From contig JACETS010000103.1 of NCBI GenBank assembly GCA_013911195.1, forward strand, positions 1 through 8,924: DNA of 8,924 nt, written 5' to 3'. The translations under genes were made by a program, and so were the position numbers. Positions 6,855 to 8,924 of this stretch are shown piece after piece (position 1 is the stretch's first letter; the number at the start of each line of letters is the position of its first letter). Below the pieces are notes generated by a model. That model saw only the letters and a program-made list of their open reading frames with translations, had not been told where the DNA came from and ran no database searches. This DNA comes from Verrucomicrobiales bacterium. Its GTDB lineage: Bacteria; Verrucomicrobiota; Verrucomicrobiia; Verrucomicrobiales; DEV007.

Positions 6855-8924
6855 ATGAGCTCTGATAATAACCAAGAAAAAAAATTTAATGCAAAGCGTT
6901 TCGCGCTTCGGTCTTGGTTTGTAGTTTCCCAATTTTTTAGAAAAGTAAAATCTGCTGGTCTTAAAAAATGGATTGCTCCAGGTGTTGCCTTCATTTTATC
7001 GATAATTCTATTGTGGAATTTAGGGGGCAAGATACGTGAAGAAGTATGGGCTTATTATACTGACGGCGAAGATATTAAAATTAGCTCTGAAGAGAATAAA
7101 GCTAGATCCGTTCTCTGGGAGCCTCCTTCGCCCACCATTTTGCCACAGGGTGAACAAACTAAAAATATCAAGAAAGGCCCCTCAGGAAATTTTGAAGCTG
7201 CTTTTTCTAGTGATGGTAGAAAGATGGCCATAGTACTGGAGCAGGACCAAGGAGCTGATATTTTTGTTTCAATTTGGGACGGTAGAGTTTGGTCGTCGCC
7301 TGAACCCCTTATCGGAGTTAATTCAAAATTTAATGAGCGTGGTCCATCTTTTTCATTATCTGGTGACAAATTATTTTTTAGTTCTGATCGTGATGGGGGT
7401 CGAGGAGGCTACGATATCTATGTAACGTCCTTTGACGGTGAAAAGTGGGGATCTGTATTGCCATTGGGCCCAACGGTTAATACATCAGCAAATGAAACTG
7501 GCCCTGCGCCTTCTATGGATGAATCGGGTCTATATTTTTCTTCGAACCGCGAAGGTAATAGTGATCAGGATATATATTATGCAAAGCGCGGAGACTCTGC
7601 TCTGAATGAAGAATTAAAGTTTCAAGAATCAATAGCTGTTGATGATTTAAACTCGCGTTCAGATGACATTCAGGCTGCCCTTACTAGGCGGGGATCTTTA
7701 GTTTTTATGTCTTCGGATCGACAATCTGATTCTCGTTATGGCGTTTATATGAGTCGTATCATTGATGGGCAAGTTCGTGATCCGGAGCGAGTAGATCTTT
7801 ATTTGAATGATGAAAATGTCACAGACCCTGCTGTAAGGATGGATGGTTTTGACTTACTTTTTAGTACAGACTATGGCGCTTCTGATACCGGGTCTTCAGA
7901 TTATCGCTTGTATCGATCAACGACCCGGGAAGTTTTTGGATATTATGATTCAAGCCGATGGGAAGAATTTAAACTGGCAATCGGAAAGCTAAAGTGGTGG
8001 TTAATCGCTGCGATTGCTGCGCTACTTGCTCTTATTTATTTACTGGAAACTTGGCAGGATATTACCAGTCTTCTTCACAAGTGCATCGCTGCTTCGATCG
8101 CGGCTCATTTGTTGTTACTGCTTCTTGCTACAGCGTGGTTTATCACCCAGGAATTTGAACCAGAGCCCGAAAGTGAACTGAGTGAAATTGAGATTAGTCT
8201 TGATGCCCTAGCTCAGGAAGAACTTGCAATGGAGAGTACTCCTGATGAGGCTCAAATTAGTGATCCTACAGAACAAATAACCATTGAGAAATCGGAAACC
8301 TCTTTTGATATACCTGAACTACAAGCTCAAGATCTTGTAGAAAATGTTGTTGATGCAAATACCGAATTCCAAGAATCTATGGAAATTGAGGCTGAAACCT
8401 CACAAGCTCAGATTCAGGAAAACAACGAAACTCCAAAGCTTGATCAATCTAGTCTAATTGCTGAGCTTTCTCAGCCGACATTACCTGAGATTAATGAGTT
8501 TCCCTTGGAAGAGGACCCAAATCCAAATCCTATTGAAAAACAGGAAAATGAAGAGGTTTTTGAACCGCAGGTCGAATCGACTGAAGTTACTAAAGTCGAA
8601 GTGCCTAGTGTTGAGGACAGTGCGGTTGAGAGTGAGAGTGAGAGTGAAGCGGTGGAGTCTGGGAGTTTAGTGGCGGAAGCGACAGCAGCGGAGAGTCAAT
8701 TAACGGAGTCTGGATCAGCGAGTGAAGAGTTGGCGCCATCGGCAGATTTAGCGACTGGAGCGTTACCTGAGTTAGCGATGTTGGAGCCCGGAGCGCCACA
8801 ACTTGAAGAGCTTGAAGGAGAGCCCGGAGCGCAGGCGGCTGATACGAGTGAAGATACGTTTGAACCGAGTGGAGGAGTGGCGAGTCTTGAAACTGAGCAA
8901 GAGGCAAGCGGTGCTGCATCGGAC
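6855..8924 (+). CDS. Multi-span membrane protein with PD40 beta-propeller and acidic low-complexity tail, 3' end cut off
   Basis: An open frame from ATG 6855 to the window edge gives 690 residues with no stop. A basic N-terminus (1-38) precedes membrane span 1 (about 39-57). Residues about 110-365 hold five PD40/TolB-like propeller repeats: around 114-150, 162-206 (with SSDRDGGRGGYDIYV, 176-190), 216-245 (SSNREG, 229-234), 271-314 (SSDR, 286-289) and 324-365. Spans 2 (about 381-397) and 3 (about 411-430) follow, joined by a short loop. From about 431 the chain is acidic and low in complexity, rich in Glu, Ser, Ala and Pro. The basic N-terminus suggests N-in topology, placing the propeller and the tail in the periplasm. 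A TonB- or TolA-like arrangement is one reading; a tail leading to a VWA or OmpA-like domain is another. The C-terminal domain is outside the window. Start choice: the frame is closed by TAA at 6834 and this is the first ATG after it. It is probably co-transcribed with the TPR gene. Confidence 0.88.
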   Translation, partial: MSSDNNQEKKFNAKRFALRSWFVVSQFFRKVKSAGLKKWIAPGVAFILSIILLWNLGGKIREEVWAYYTDGEDIKISSEENKARSVLWEPPSPTILPQGEQTKNIKKGPSGNFEAAFSSDGRKMAIVLEQDQGADIFVSIWDGRVWSSPEPLIGVNSKFNERGPSFSLSGDKLFFSSDRDGGRGGYDIYVTSFDGEKWGSVLPLGPTVNTSANETGPAPSMDESGLYFSSNREGNSDQDIYYAKRGDSALNEELKFQESIAVDDLNSRSDDIQAALTRRGSLVFMSSDRQSDSRYGVYMSRIIDGQVRDPERVDLYLNDENVTDPAVRMDGFDLLFSTDYGASDTGSSDYRLYRSTTREVFGYYDSSRWEEFKLAIGKLKWWLIAAIAALLALIYLLETWQDITSLLHKCIAASIAAHLLLLLLATAWFITQEFEPEPESELSEIEISLDALAQEELAMESTPDEAQISDPTEQITIEKSETSFDIPELQAQDLVENVVDANTEFQESMEIEAETSQAQIQENNETPKLDQSSLIAELSQPTLPEINEFPLEEDPNPNPIEKQENEEVFEPQVESTEVTKVEVPSVEDSAVESESESEAVESGSLVAEATAAESQLTESGSASEELAPSADLATGALPELAMLEPGAPQLEELEGEPGAQAADTSEDTFEPSGGVASLETEQEASGAASD
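8580..8924 (+). repeat. Low-complexity purine-rich segment coding for a Glu/Ala/Ser tail, with short in-frame repeats
   Basis: The coding strand here is dominated by G and A and encodes mostly Glu, Ala, Ser, Gly, Leu and Pro (residues about 576-690 of the PD40 protein). It includes three tandem GAGAGT hexamers at 8628-8645. A 13-base direct repeat, GAGCCCGGAGCGC, occurs at 8784-8796 and 8820-8832. The copies are 36 bases (12 codons) apart, in the same frame, and both encode EPGA. The reading frame stays intact throughout. Spurious ORFs in other frames result from this composition. Confidence 0.75.

Noticed and set aside
6834..6857. The TPR gene and the PD40 gene are in the same reading frame, separated by a single TAA and 18 bases with no other stop, so readthrough would fuse them.
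   Set aside because: Same-frame neighbours occur by chance one time in three. A fusion would also place a periplasmic TPR domain before a basic, cytoplasm-type N-terminus and span 1, which does not fit the topology. An ATG overlapping the stop at 6836-6838 is followed at once by another stop, so it is not a start.
7055..7369. A 104-codon minus-strand open frame opposite the propeller region.
   Set aside because: The plus strand here encodes clear PD40 repeats and the minus-strand product has no recognisable features.
8605..8919. A 104-codon open frame on the minus strand opposite the acidic tail.
   Set aside because: Its Leu/Ser/Pro/His-rich translation is what the complement of GAG/GCG/AGT-rich coding DNA produces. 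The plus-strand frame continues a domain-bearing gene, so this is a compositional shadow.

Overview
The window looks like a piece of a PVC-group chromosome (Planctomycetota, Verrucomicrobiota or Lentisphaerota). The main reason is the gene pair on the minus strand. It encodes a planctomycete-type c-type cytochrome fused to DUF1549 and DUF1553, followed after one base by a DUF1501 protein. This pair is strongly expanded in that group and rare elsewhere. The DNA is AT-rich by eye, and none of the four start codons has a clear Shine-Dalgarno sequence. The sequence does not let me name a genus.

Layout: (1) Bases 1-3447 are a two-gene minus-strand operon. The cytochrome/DUF1549/DUF1553 gene (770 aa, complete) comes first. 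The DUF1501 gene follows and runs off the left edge, with 377 residues visible. Both products carry export signals, Sec-like for the first and twin-arginine-like for the second. (2) Bases 3448-3560 are a short AT-rich divergent intergenic region that must serve both transcription units. (3) Bases 3561-8924 are a plus-strand operon. A 1091-residue exported TPR protein is followed 18 bases later by a multi-domain membrane protein, with 690 residues visible, that runs off the right edge. Its order is: basic cytoplasmic N-terminus, one membrane span, a five-blade PD40 (TolB-like) propeller, two more spans, then a long acidic low-complexity tail.

The two operons look functionally separate. The left one is the typical but poorly understood exported cytochrome plus DUF1501 module, often found near sulfatases and polysaccharide-use genes in these bacteria. 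The right one is the more interesting. A very long periplasmic TPR scaffold is coupled to an inner-membrane protein with a TolB-like propeller and a TonB/TolA-like span-plus-spacer. Together they recall the parts of a Tol-Pal or TonB envelope machine rearranged into two polypeptides. The decisive C-terminal domain (TonB-like, OmpA-like, VWA or other) lies beyond the window, so this stays an inference.

A further oddity is the last ~340 bases. Codon use switches abruptly to GCG and GAG, and the DNA contains short in-frame repeats, which suggests that the acidic tail expanded recently or has a separate origin. I see no RNA genes, mobile elements, CRISPR arrays or confident terminators.
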